A DNA stretch of 64,000 nucleotides from Pseudomonas knackmussii B13 (GTDB lineage: Bacteria > Pseudomonadota > Gammaproteobacteria > Pseudomonadales > Pseudomonadaceae). Under the pieces are notes generated by a model that worked only from the letters and a program-made list of their open reading frames with translations, had not been told where the DNA came from and did no database searches. The DNA lies in NCBI RefSeq assembly GCF_000689415.1, contig NZ_HG322950.1, forward strand, positions 2,859,501-2,923,500. Direction: 5' to 3'. Both the position numbers and the translations under genes were made by a program. Below are positions 37,662-45,943 of this stretch, one piece after another; position 1 is the stretch's first letter; each line of letters begins with the position of its first letter.

Positions 37662-38591
37662 ATGCGTTACCTGCTGATCTTTCTCCTGCTGCTTTGCACG
37701 CAGGTATTCGCCGACCTGGAATACCGGCTGCAGCCCCGGCTGATCGCCGCCGACACCTGGCTGATGGAGGGCTCCACCGGCAACTTCGCCAAGGAAAACG
37801 GCGGCAATATCGTCAACGTCGCCTTCATCGACACCGGCGACGGCGTGCTGGTGATCGATACCGGCCCGTCGAAACGCTACGGCGAAGCATTGCGTCGGGT
37901 GATCGCGCAGACCACCGGCAAACCAGTGAAGCGAGTGCTGCTGACCCACCATCACCCGGACCACGTGCTCGGCAACCAGGCCTTCGCCGACGTGCCCATA
38001 GGCGCGCTGGCCGGCACCGCCAAGCTGCTGAAGGAACAGGGCAACGCCATGGCGGAAAACATGTACCGCCTGGTCGGCGACTGGATGCGCGGCACCGAAG
38101 TGCGGCTTCCGGACCAGGTGGTGGAGCCGGGCACCCTACAGCTGGGCACGCACCGCCTGCGTCTGCTCGGCCTGCGCGGCCATACCGGCGCCGACCTGGC
38201 GATCCTCGACGAGACCACCGGCGTGCTGTTCGCCGGCGACCTGGTGTTCTACCAGCGCGCCCTGACCACACCGAACAGTCCCGGCCTGGACGTATGGCTG
38301 GCCGATCTCGACACCCTGCAGGCGCTGCCGTGGAAGCTCATCGTGCCTGGTCATGGTCCGGTTGCCAGCGACGCCGCGCCCTTCGCCCAGATGCGTGACT
38401 ACCTGGGCTGGCTCGACACGGTGATGCGCGAGGGCACTCGCCAAGGCGCGGACATGAACGACCTGCTGCGCACCCCGATCCCCGAGCGCTTCGCCGGTAT
38501 CAGCCTGACCCGCTATGAACTGATCCGCAGCATCAGTCACCTCTACCCGCGCTACGAACGGCAGGCGCTGCCGCGCATCGACGGGCAGTGA
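37662..38591 (+). CDS. Quinoprotein relay system zinc metallohydrolase (MBL fold)
   Basis: A 309-residue periplasmic metallo-beta-lactamase-fold enzyme with a signal peptide (about 1-17). The zinc ligands are visible: HHHPDH, the histidine of LRGHTGADL, the aspartate of FAGDLVFY and the histidine of VPGHGPV. It belongs to the SoxH-like group paired with the SoxYZ-like protein next to quinoprotein dehydrogenases (P. putida PP_2678 type). Its reaction is unknown; hydrolysis of a thioester-like bond on the SoxYZ carrier is a reasonable guess. ATG 37662 has GAGG five bases before it; a GTG two codons earlier is the alternative. Confidence 0.87.
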   Translation: MRYLLIFLLLLCTQVFADLEYRLQPRLIAADTWLMEGSTGNFAKENGGNIVNVAFIDTGDGVLVIDTGPSKRYGEALRRVIAQTTGKPVKRVLLTHHHPDHVLGNQAFADVPIGALAGTAKLLKEQGNAMAENMYRLVGDWMRGTEVRLPDQVVEPGTLQLGTHRLRLLGLRGHTGADLAILDETTGVLFAGDLVFYQRALTTPNSPGLDVWLADLDTLQALPWKLIVPGHGPVASDAAPFAQMRDYLGWLDTVMREGTRQGADMNDLLRTPIPERFAGISLTRYELIRSISHLYPRYERQALPRIDGQ

Positions 38592-38616
38592 CTGGAACGT
38601 GGTATTCGCTTTCCCT

Positions 38617-38672
38617 GTAGGAGCGAGCTTGCTCGCGAACCCAGCCCCATTCGCGAGCAAGCTCGCTCCTAC
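38617..38672. repeat. REPIN: perfect 23-bp inverted repeat
   Basis: The arms 38617-38639 and 38650-38672 (GTAGGAGCGAGCTTGCTCG...) are perfectly complementary around a 10-bp spacer. A GAATAACCCCGAAGGGGTTATCC palindrome follows at 38701-38730. Both families recur elsewhere in the window. Confidence 0.88.
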
Positions 38673-38768
38673 GAAGAACCCGAACCCGTCTCCTCCAGTA
38701 GGGCGAATAACCCCGAAGGGGTTATCCGCCGCCTGCCCGCGAATCACGAAAAAGAGCGGCTCGGTATT

Positions 38769-38784
38769 GCTACCAAGGAACTAG
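38769..38784 (+). promoter_or_regulatory. Island box d (GCTACCAAGGAACTAG)
   Basis: A copy of the shared box 109 bp upstream of the quinoprotein ADH start codon. Confidence 0.5.
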
Positions 38785-38844
38785 AGAATTCGATAAAGCG
38801 GTCAATAGGCGGCCCCGGCGGGGCGGCGAAGAATTTGCGGCAGA

Positions 38845-38861
38845 CCGGGAAAACGTCCCGG
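38845..38861 (+). promoter_or_regulatory. CCGGGA-N5-TCCCGG inverted repeat before the ADH gene
   Basis: A perfect 6-bp inverted repeat with a 5-bp spacer, 31 bp before the start codon; it could be an operator or an mRNA hairpin in the leader. Confidence 0.35.
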
Positions 38862-38892
38862 GTACAACAACAAACCCGCAGAGGTCGCCGCC

Positions 38893-40671
38893 ATGAGACA
38901 AGCAGGTCCCACCCCATCCTTCGCGCGTACCGCGCTCTTCGCCGCACTGGCCCTGGCCAGCCTGGGGGCCCGCGCCGGGGTCACCGACCAGGACATTTCC
39001 GACAGCGCCAAGCGCACCGACCAGGTCGTGGTCAACGGCATGAACCAGCAGGGCCAGCGGTTCAGCCCGCTGAAGGTGCTCAACAGCGACAACGTCAAGG
39101 AACTGCGCCCGGTGTGGGCGCTGTCCTTCGGTGGCGAGAAGCAGCGCGGCCAGCAGGCGCAGCCGCTGGTGAAGGACGGGGTGATGTACGTCAGCGCTTC
39201 CTACTCGCGGGTGTTCGCCGCCGACGCGCACACCGGCCGCAAGCTCTGGGAGTACGACGCGCGCCTGCCCGACGCGATCATGCCCTGCTGTGACGTGATC
39301 AACCGGGGTGTGGCCCTGTACGGCGACCTGGTGATCTTCGGCACCCTCGACGCCAAGCTGGTGGCGCTGAACAAGGACACCGGCAAGGTGGTGTGGAAGA
39401 AGACCGTGGCCGACTACAAGGAAGGCTATTCCATCTCTGCGGCGCCGCTGATCGCCAAGGGCAAGCTGATCACCGGCGTGGCCGGCGGCGAGTTCGGCGT
39501 GGTCGGCAAGATCGAGGCCTACGACCCCACCAACGGCAACCTGCTCTGGTCGCGTCCGACCGTCGAAGGCCACATGGGCTACGTCTACAAGGACGGCAAG
39601 GCCATCGAGAACGGCATTTCCGGCGGCGAGGCGGGCAAGACCTGGCCGGGCGACCTGTGGAAGACCGGCGGCGCCGCGCCCCGGCTGGGCGGCTACTACG
39701 ACCCGAGCACCGATTCGCTGTTCATCGGCACCGGCAACCCCTCGCCGTGGAACTCGCACCTGCGTCCGGGCGACAACCTGTTCTCCTCCTCGCGCCTGGC
39801 GCTGAACCCGGAAGACGGCTCGATCAAGTGGCACTTCCAGACCACCCCGCACGACGGCTGGGACTTCGACGGCGTCAACGAGCTGGTGTCCTTCGACTAC
39901 AAGGACGGCGGCAAGACCATCAAGGCGGCGGCCACCGCCGACCGCAACGGCTTCTTCTACGTGCTCGACCGCACCAACGGCAAATTCCTGCGCGGCTTCC
40001 CCTTCGTCGACAAGGTCACCTGGGCCAAGGGCCTGGACAAGGATGGCCGGCCGATCTACGACGACGCCCACCGTCCGGGCGCGCCGGGCGCCGACGCCAA
40101 GGGCACCTCGGTGTTCGTCGCGCCGTCCTTCCTCGGCGGCAAGAACTGGATGCCCATGGCCTATAGCCAGGACACCGGTCTGTTCTACGTGCCGTCCAAC
40201 GAGTGGGGCATGGACATGTGGAACGAGAACGTCACCTACAAGAAGGGCGCGGCCTACCTGGGCGCCGGCTTCACCATCAAGCCGCTGAACGAGAAGTACA
40301 TCGGCGTGCTGCGCGCCATCGATCCGAAGACCGGCAAGCAGGTCTGGCGCTACGAGAACTACGCGCCGCTGTGGGGCGGCGTGCTGGCGACCCACGGCAA
40401 CCTGGTGTTCACCGGCAACCCGGAGGGCTACCTGATGGCCTTCGACGCCAAGACCGGCAAGAAACTCTACGAGTTCAACACCGGCTCGGGCGTGATCGGC
40501 TCGCCGATCACCTGGGAGATGGACGGCGAGCAGTACGTCAGCGTGCTCTCCGGCTGGGGCGGCGCGGTGCCGCTGTGGGGCGGCGAGGTGGCCAAGCGCA
40601 TCAAGGACCTCGACCAGGGCGGCATGATCTGGACCTTCAAGCTGCCGAAGGACCAGGTGGCCAAGCGCTGA
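38893..40671 (+). CDS. pedH: PQQ-dependent alcohol dehydrogenase, PedH (lanthanide) type
   Basis: A 592-residue periplasmic quinoprotein. After the signal peptide (about 1-28) comes the eight-bladed PQQ propeller with W-motifs such as GKVVWKKTVAD. The vicinal disulfide is at Cys132-Cys133 (PCCDVINRG), a metal ligand lies in GVAGGEFG, and the catalytic aspartate is in HDGWDFDGVNE (Asp324). Asp326, two residues on, is the extra acidic ligand that marks lanthanide-dependent enzymes such as XoxF and PedH. The length (PedH 595, PedE/ExaA 620-630) and gene order (pedF-pedG-SoxYZ-MBL-ADH-aldehyde DH) also match PedH of P. putida. It oxidises primary alcohols and reduces cytochrome c550. No calcium-type pedE/exaA is present in the window. 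Confidence 0.92.
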   Translation: MRQAGPTPSFARTALFAALALASLGARAGVTDQDISDSAKRTDQVVVNGMNQQGQRFSPLKVLNSDNVKELRPVWALSFGGEKQRGQQAQPLVKDGVMYVSASYSRVFAADAHTGRKLWEYDARLPDAIMPCCDVINRGVALYGDLVIFGTLDAKLVALNKDTGKVVWKKTVADYKEGYSISAAPLIAKGKLITGVAGGEFGVVGKIEAYDPTNGNLLWSRPTVEGHMGYVYKDGKAIENGISGGEAGKTWPGDLWKTGGAAPRLGGYYDPSTDSLFIGTGNPSPWNSHLRPGDNLFSSSRLALNPEDGSIKWHFQTTPHDGWDFDGVNELVSFDYKDGGKTIKAAATADRNGFFYVLDRTNGKFLRGFPFVDKVTWAKGLDKDGRPIYDDAHRPGAPGADAKGTSVFVAPSFLGGKNWMPMAYSQDTGLFYVPSNEWGMDMWNENVTYKKGAAYLGAGFTIKPLNEKYIGVLRAIDPKTGKQVWRYENYAPLWGGVLATHGNLVFTGNPEGYLMAFDAKTGKKLYEFNTGSGVIGSPITWEMDGEQYVSVLSGWGGAVPLWGGEVAKRIKDLDQGGMIWTFKLPKDQVAKR

Positions 40672-40690
40672 TCGACGCGTGAGCCAAGCA

Positions 40691-40716
40691 AGGGCCGGCC
40701 AGAGTGCCGGCCTTTT
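40691..40716 (+). terminator. Rho-independent terminator after the ADH gene
   Basis: Stem GGCCGGC / GCCGGCC with a six-base loop followed by TTTT. Confidence 0.85.
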
Positions 40717-40745
40717 GCTTTTCTATCTTCGTAGGGGCCCGGCAT

Positions 40746-40763
40746 CTACTACCAAATGAGTAA
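40746..40763 (+). promoter_or_regulatory. Island box e (CTACTACCAAATGAGTAA)
   Basis: A copy of the shared box about 103 bp upstream of exaC. TACT and AGTA flank the core as an inverted pair. Confidence 0.5.
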
Positions 40764-40865
40764 GCCCTCGCTCCCATGGACGAATGTCGGGCAGGGCAGG
40801 GCGCTGCCTAAGATCGCGGCATGGCCCGGCCTTGGTGCGCCGGGATGCCACAGGAGAGCTTCGCG

Positions 40866-42356
<1,491 letters not shown>

Positions 42357-42451
42357 GCTACGACGTCAATCCGCTGGGCTTCTTCTGAGGCCGGAGCGGA
42401 GGCGGGAAGGGCGCGGGGGGGGAGGCACCCGCGCGTCATTCCAGTGCGGCT

Positions 42452-42508
42452 CGAACGAACCGACCCGAGGGCATCCCCCATCTGTCCTCGGGCGGGTCGC
42501 TTCGTTCG
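42452..42508 (+). other. Long imperfect hairpin between exaC and pqqA
   Basis: The arms CGAACGAA-C-CGACCCGAGG and CCTCGGGCGGGTCG-C-TTCGTTCG pair over about 19-20 bp around a 15-base loop. There is no U-run after it. A smaller GCCCGATTGGGC hairpin follows near 42536. It may be part of a structured RNA, a processing site or a remnant of a mobile repeat. Confidence 0.5.
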
Positions 42509-42592
42509 GGCGCTTGTGCCGTATTCTTTCGAGACGCCCGATTGGGCGACCCGCATGCGCCACTCCCACCTCCGGGCGCGACGGGGTTGTCG

Positions 42593-42616
42593 AACGCGAC
42601 TCCGGTCGCGTTTTTT
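42593..42616 (+). terminator. Rho-independent terminator between exaC and pqqA
   Basis: Stem AACGCGAC / GTCGCGTT with a TCCG loop followed by six T residues. It separates exaC transcription from the pqq promoter. Confidence 0.9.
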
Positions 42617-42640
42617 GTTTTCCGCCGTCACCAGCGGCCC

Positions 42641-42656
42641 CCTACCAAATCAGGGG
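42641..42656 (+). promoter_or_regulatory. Island box f (CCTACCAAATCAGGGG)
   Basis: A copy of the shared box about 95 bp upstream of pqqA, right after the exaC terminator; the right half is less conserved. Confidence 0.42.
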
Positions 42657-42750
42657 CAAAACTCCTTCGAAAGTATCATTCGGGCCCCTGGGCGCCGGTG
42701 GTTAACTCGAATTGCCGGAATACACCGGCGCACAAGAAGAGGACAGCTCC

Positions 42751-42822
42751 ATGTGGACCAAGCCTAGCTTCACCGACCTGCGCCTTGGCTTCGAAGTCAC
42801 CCTGTACTTCGCCAACCGCTGA
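42751..42822 (+). CDS. pqqA: PqqA, precursor peptide of PQQ
   Basis: A 23-residue ribosomal peptide starting MWTKPSFTDLRLGFEVTLY. Glu15 and Tyr19, in the invariant E-x3-Y pattern, are the residues that PqqE joins and that become the PQQ skeleton. It starts at ATG behind AGAAGAGGA. It is followed by a hairpin and pqqB, the usual order in Pseudomonas. There is one copy only in this window. Confidence 0.96.
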   Translation: MWTKPSFTDLRLGFEVTLYFANR

Positions 42823-42829
42823 TCCACCC

Positions 42830-42849
42830 GGCCCCGTTCCAGCGGGGCC
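42830..42849 (+). promoter_or_regulatory. GC hairpin between pqqA and pqqB
   Basis: Stem GGCCCCG / CGGGGCC with a TTCCAG loop and no U-run. In other PQQ operons a hairpin here gives more pqqA than pqqB mRNA by partial termination or processing; the same role is inferred here. Confidence 0.6.
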
Positions 42850-42870
42850 TCCAGCCCACGGGGCACGACC

Positions 42871-43785
42871 ATGCACATCAGGATTCTCGGATCGGCCGCC
42901 GGTGGCGGCTTCCCCCAGTGGAACTGCAACTGCCGGAACTGCCGTGGCGTGCGCAACGGCAGCATCAGGGCGCAGCCACGCACCCAGTCGTCCATCGCGC
43001 TGTCCGACGACGGCGAAAGCTGGATTCTCTGCAACGCCTCGCCGGACATCCGTGCGCAGCTCGCCGCCTTCCCATCCCTGCAACCCGGCCGCAAGCCGCG
43101 CGACACGGCCATCGGCGCGATCCTCCTGCTGGACAGCCAGATCGACCACTGCACCGGGCTGCTTAGCCTGCGCGAAGGCTGCCCGCATGAGGTCTGGTGC
43201 ACGGAGATGGTCCACCAGGATCTGTCGACCGGCTTCCCGCTGTTTAACATGCTGCAGCACTGGAACGGCGGCCTGCGCCACCACCGAATCGAGCTGGATG
43301 GCGTGCCCTTCGAGATTCCCGCCTGCCCGCGCCTGCGCTTCACCGCCATCCCGCTGCGCAGTGCCGCGCCGCCGTACTCGCCGCACCGCAACGACCCGCA
43401 TCCGGGCGACAACATCGGCCTGTTCGTCGAGGACCTGCGCAGTGGCGGCGCGCTCTTCTACGCGCCCGGCCTGGGCCAGGTGGACGAGAGCCTGCTGGGC
43501 TGGATGCGCCGGGCCGATTGCCTGCTGGTGGACGGCACCCTGTGGCACGACGACGAGATGCGCCGCTGCGAAGTGGGCGACAAGCTCGGCAGCGAAATGG
43601 GCCACCTGGCCCAGAGCGGGCCGGGCGGCATGCTCGAGGTATTCGAGCGCGTGGGCGATTCGCGCAAGGTGCTCATCCACATCAACAACACCAATCCCAT
43701 CCTCGATTCGATCTCGCCCGAACGCGCCGAACTGGACGCGCGCGGCATCGAGGTGGCCTTCGATGGCATGGCCATTCACCTGTAG
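42871..43785 (+). CDS. pqqB: PqqB, PQQ biosynthesis metallo-beta-lactamase-fold oxygenase
   Basis: A 304-residue MBL-fold protein starting MHIRILGSAAGGGFPQWNC, with the zinc site C-N-C-x2-C near residues 18-23 and the metal ligands in LLLDSQIDHCTGLL and later HINNTNP. PqqB hydroxylates the tyrosine part of the Glu-Tyr intermediate after peptide release. The length and all family blocks are normal. It is the second gene of the pqqABCDE operon, with pqqC 12 bp downstream. Confidence 0.96.
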   Translation: MHIRILGSAAGGGFPQWNCNCRNCRGVRNGSIRAQPRTQSSIALSDDGESWILCNASPDIRAQLAAFPSLQPGRKPRDTAIGAILLLDSQIDHCTGLLSLREGCPHEVWCTEMVHQDLSTGFPLFNMLQHWNGGLRHHRIELDGVPFEIPACPRLRFTAIPLRSAAPPYSPHRNDPHPGDNIGLFVEDLRSGGALFYAPGLGQVDESLLGWMRRADCLLVDGTLWHDDEMRRCEVGDKLGSEMGHLAQSGPGGMLEVFERVGDSRKVLIHINNTNPILDSISPERAELDARGIEVAFDGMAIHL

Positions 43786-43797
43786 AGGGACTGCGCG

Positions 43798-44547
43798 ATG
43801 AGCCGCAACGCCATGAGCCCCGCCGAATTTGAGCAGGCGCTGCGCGCCAGGGGCGCCTGCTACCACATCCACCACCCGTTCCACGTGGCCATGTACGAAG
43901 GCCGGGCGAGTCGCGAACAGATCCAAGGCTGGGTGGCCAATCGTTTCTACTACCAGCTGAACATCCCGCTGAAGGATGCGGCCATCCTCGCTAACTGCCC
44001 GGACCGCGAGACCCGCCGCGAGTGGATACAACGCATCCTCGACCACGATGGCCGCCCCGGCGAACCCGGCGGCATCGAGGCCTGGCTGCGCCTGGCCGAG
44101 GCCGTGGGCCTGGACCGCGAACAGGTGCTGTCGCAGGAGTTGGTGCTGCCCGGTGTGCGCTTCGCCGTGGACGCCTACGTCAACTTCGCCCGCCGCGCCA
44201 GCTGGCAGGAGGCGGCGAGCAGTTCGCTGACCGAGCTCTTCGCCCCGCAGATCCACCAGTCGCGGTTGGACAGCTGGCCGCAGCACTACCCGTGGATCGA
44301 CGAGGCCGGCTACGACTACTTCCGCAGCCGCCTGTCCCAGGCCCGGCGCGACGTCGAGCATGGCCTGCGTATCACCCTCGAGCATTACCGCACCCGCGAG
44401 GAACAGGAACGCATGCTGGAGATCCTGCAATTCAAGCTCGATGTGCTCTGGAGCATGCTCGACGCCATGAGCATGGCCTACGAACTGGACCGTCCGCCGT
44501 ACCACACGGTGACCCGCGAGCGGGTCTGGCACAGGGGGCTGCTGTGA
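43798..44547 (+). CDS. pqqC: PqqC, pyrroloquinoline-quinone synthase
   Basis: A 249-residue all-alpha oxidase that closes the ring and carries out the final eight-electron oxidation to PQQ without metal or cofactor. Characteristic blocks are YHIHHPFHVAMYEGRASREQ, QGWVANRFYYQLNIPLKDAA and EAGYDYFRSRLSQARRDVEHG, which supply the active-site His, Tyr and Arg residues. The length is typical. It overlaps pqqD by one base (TGATG). Confidence 0.97.
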   Translation: MSRNAMSPAEFEQALRARGACYHIHHPFHVAMYEGRASREQIQGWVANRFYYQLNIPLKDAAILANCPDRETRREWIQRILDHDGRPGEPGGIEAWLRLAEAVGLDREQVLSQELVLPGVRFAVDAYVNFARRASWQEAASSSLTELFAPQIHQSRLDSWPQHYPWIDEAGYDYFRSRLSQARRDVEHGLRITLEHYRTREEQERMLEILQFKLDVLWSMLDAMSMAYELDRPPYHTVTRERVWHRGLL

Positions 44548-44825
44548 TGAGCCTGACATCGCTGGAGCGTGTGCCGTCGATTCGTCGCGGCTTCCGCCTG
44601 CAATTCGAACCCGCCCAGGGCTGCCACGTGCTGCTGTACCCGGAGGGCATGGTCAAGCTCAACGACAGCGCCGGGGAAATCCTCCAGCGCATCGACGGTC
44701 GCCGTGACCTGGCCTCGATCATCGAGGAGCTGCGCGCGAGCTTCCCCGGCGTGCCGGGCATCGACGAAGACATCCTGGCATTCATCGAGGTGGCCCATGC
44801 GCAATTCTGGATCGAGCTGCACTGA
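44547..44825 (+). CDS. pqqD: PqqD, peptide chaperone
   Basis: A 92-residue RiPP recognition protein that binds PqqA and presents it to PqqE. It contains RRGFRLQFEPAQGCHVLLYP, VKLNDSAGEILQRIDG and the C-terminal helix DILAFIEVAHAQFWI, all typical. The ATG shares its A with the pqqC stop. Its 3' end overlaps the start of pqqE by 29 bases. Confidence 0.96.
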   Translation: MSLTSLERVPSIRRGFRLQFEPAQGCHVLLYPEGMVKLNDSAGEILQRIDGRRDLASIIEELRASFPGVPGIDEDILAFIEVAHAQFWIELH

Positions 44826-45942
44826 CACCGCCGGCCCGCCGCTCTGGTTGCTGGCCGAGTTGACCTACCGCTGCCCGCTGCAGTGCCCGTACTGCTCCAA
44901 CCCGCTGGACTTCGCGCGGCAGGGCGGTGAGCTGAGCACCGCCGAATGGATCGACGTGTTCCGCCAGGCGCGGGAGCTCGGTGCCGCGCAGCTGGGCTTT
45001 TCCGGCGGCGAACCGCTGCTGCGCCAGGACCTCGCCGAGCTGATAGGCGCGGCGCGCGGACTGGGCTTCTACACCAACCTGATCACCTCCGGCATCGGCC
45101 TGGACGAGGCGCGCCTGGCGCAGTTCGCCGAGGCCGGGCTGGACCATATCCAGATCAGCTTCCAGGCCGCCGACGAGGAGGTGAACAACCTGCTCGCCGG
45201 TTCGCGCAAGGCCTTCGCCCAGAAGCTGGCGATGGCCTGCGCGGTGAAGGCGCACGGCTATCCGATGGTGCTGAACTTCGTCACCCACCGGCACAACATC
45301 GATAACATCGCCCGCATCATCGAACTGTGCATTGAGCTCGAAGCCGACTTCGTCGAGCTCGCCACCTGCCAGTTCTACGGCTGGGCCGAGCTCAACCGCG
45401 CCGGATTGCTGCCGACCCGCGCGCAGCTGGAGCGCGCCGAACGCATCACCAACGAGTACCGCGAGCGCCTGGCTGCCGCCGGCAACCCGTGCAAGCTGAT
45501 CTTCGTCACCCCCGACTACTACGAGGAGCGCCCGAAGGCCTGCATGGGCGGCTGGGCCAGCGTGTTCCTCGACGTCACGCCCGATGGCACCGCGCTGCCT
45601 TGCCACAGCGCACGTCAGCTGCCGGTGAAGTTCCCCAACGTCCGCGAGCACAGCCTACAGCACATCTGGTACGAGTCCTTCGGCTTCAACCGCTATCGCG
45701 GCGACGCCTGGATGCCGGAACCGTGCCGCACCTGCGACGAGAAGGACCGCGACCACGGTGGCTGCCGCTGCCAGGCGTTCATGCTCACCGGTAATGCCGA
45801 TGCCACCGACCCGGTCTGCGCCAAGTCGGCCCACCACGGGCTGATCCTCGACGCGCGCCGCCAGGCCGAGGAGGCGCCGCTGGGGCTGGATCAACTCACT
45901 TGGCGCAACCAGCGCGCCTCGCAACTGATCTGCAAGGCCTGA
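44797..45942 (+). CDS. pqqE: PqqE, radical SAM enzyme
   Basis: A 381-residue radical SAM/SPASM enzyme that forms the carbon-carbon bond between Glu and Tyr of PqqA. The SAM cluster cysteines are Cys26, Cys30 and Cys33 (CPLQCPYC). GFSGGEPLLRQD is the SAM-binding GGE motif, and the C-terminal auxiliary-cluster cysteines appear in KACMGGW, ALPCHSAR and PCRTCDEKDRDHGGCRC. The ATG at 44797, inside pqqD, gives the usual family length; the frame stays open upstream but reads antisense-like sequence. Confidence 0.95.
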   Translation: MRNSGSSCTDTAGPPLWLLAELTYRCPLQCPYCSNPLDFARQGGELSTAEWIDVFRQARELGAAQLGFSGGEPLLRQDLAELIGAARGLGFYTNLITSGIGLDEARLAQFAEAGLDHIQISFQAADEEVNNLLAGSRKAFAQKLAMACAVKAHGYPMVLNFVTHRHNIDNIARIIELCIELEADFVELATCQFYGWAELNRAGLLPTRAQLERAERITNEYRERLAAAGNPCKLIFVTPDYYEERPKACMGGWASVFLDVTPDGTALPCHSARQLPVKFPNVREHSLQHIWYESFGFNRYRGDAWMPEPCRTCDEKDRDHGGCRCQAFMLTGNADATDPVCAKSAHHGLILDARRQAEEAPLGLDQLTWRNQRASQLICKA

Positions 45943-45943
45943 G

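Noticed and set aside
38845..38861. CCGGGA-N5-TCCCGG before pedH as a regulator operator
   Set aside because: No second copy upstream of the other island genes, so it is listed only as a weak local inverted repeat and not as the regulon site.
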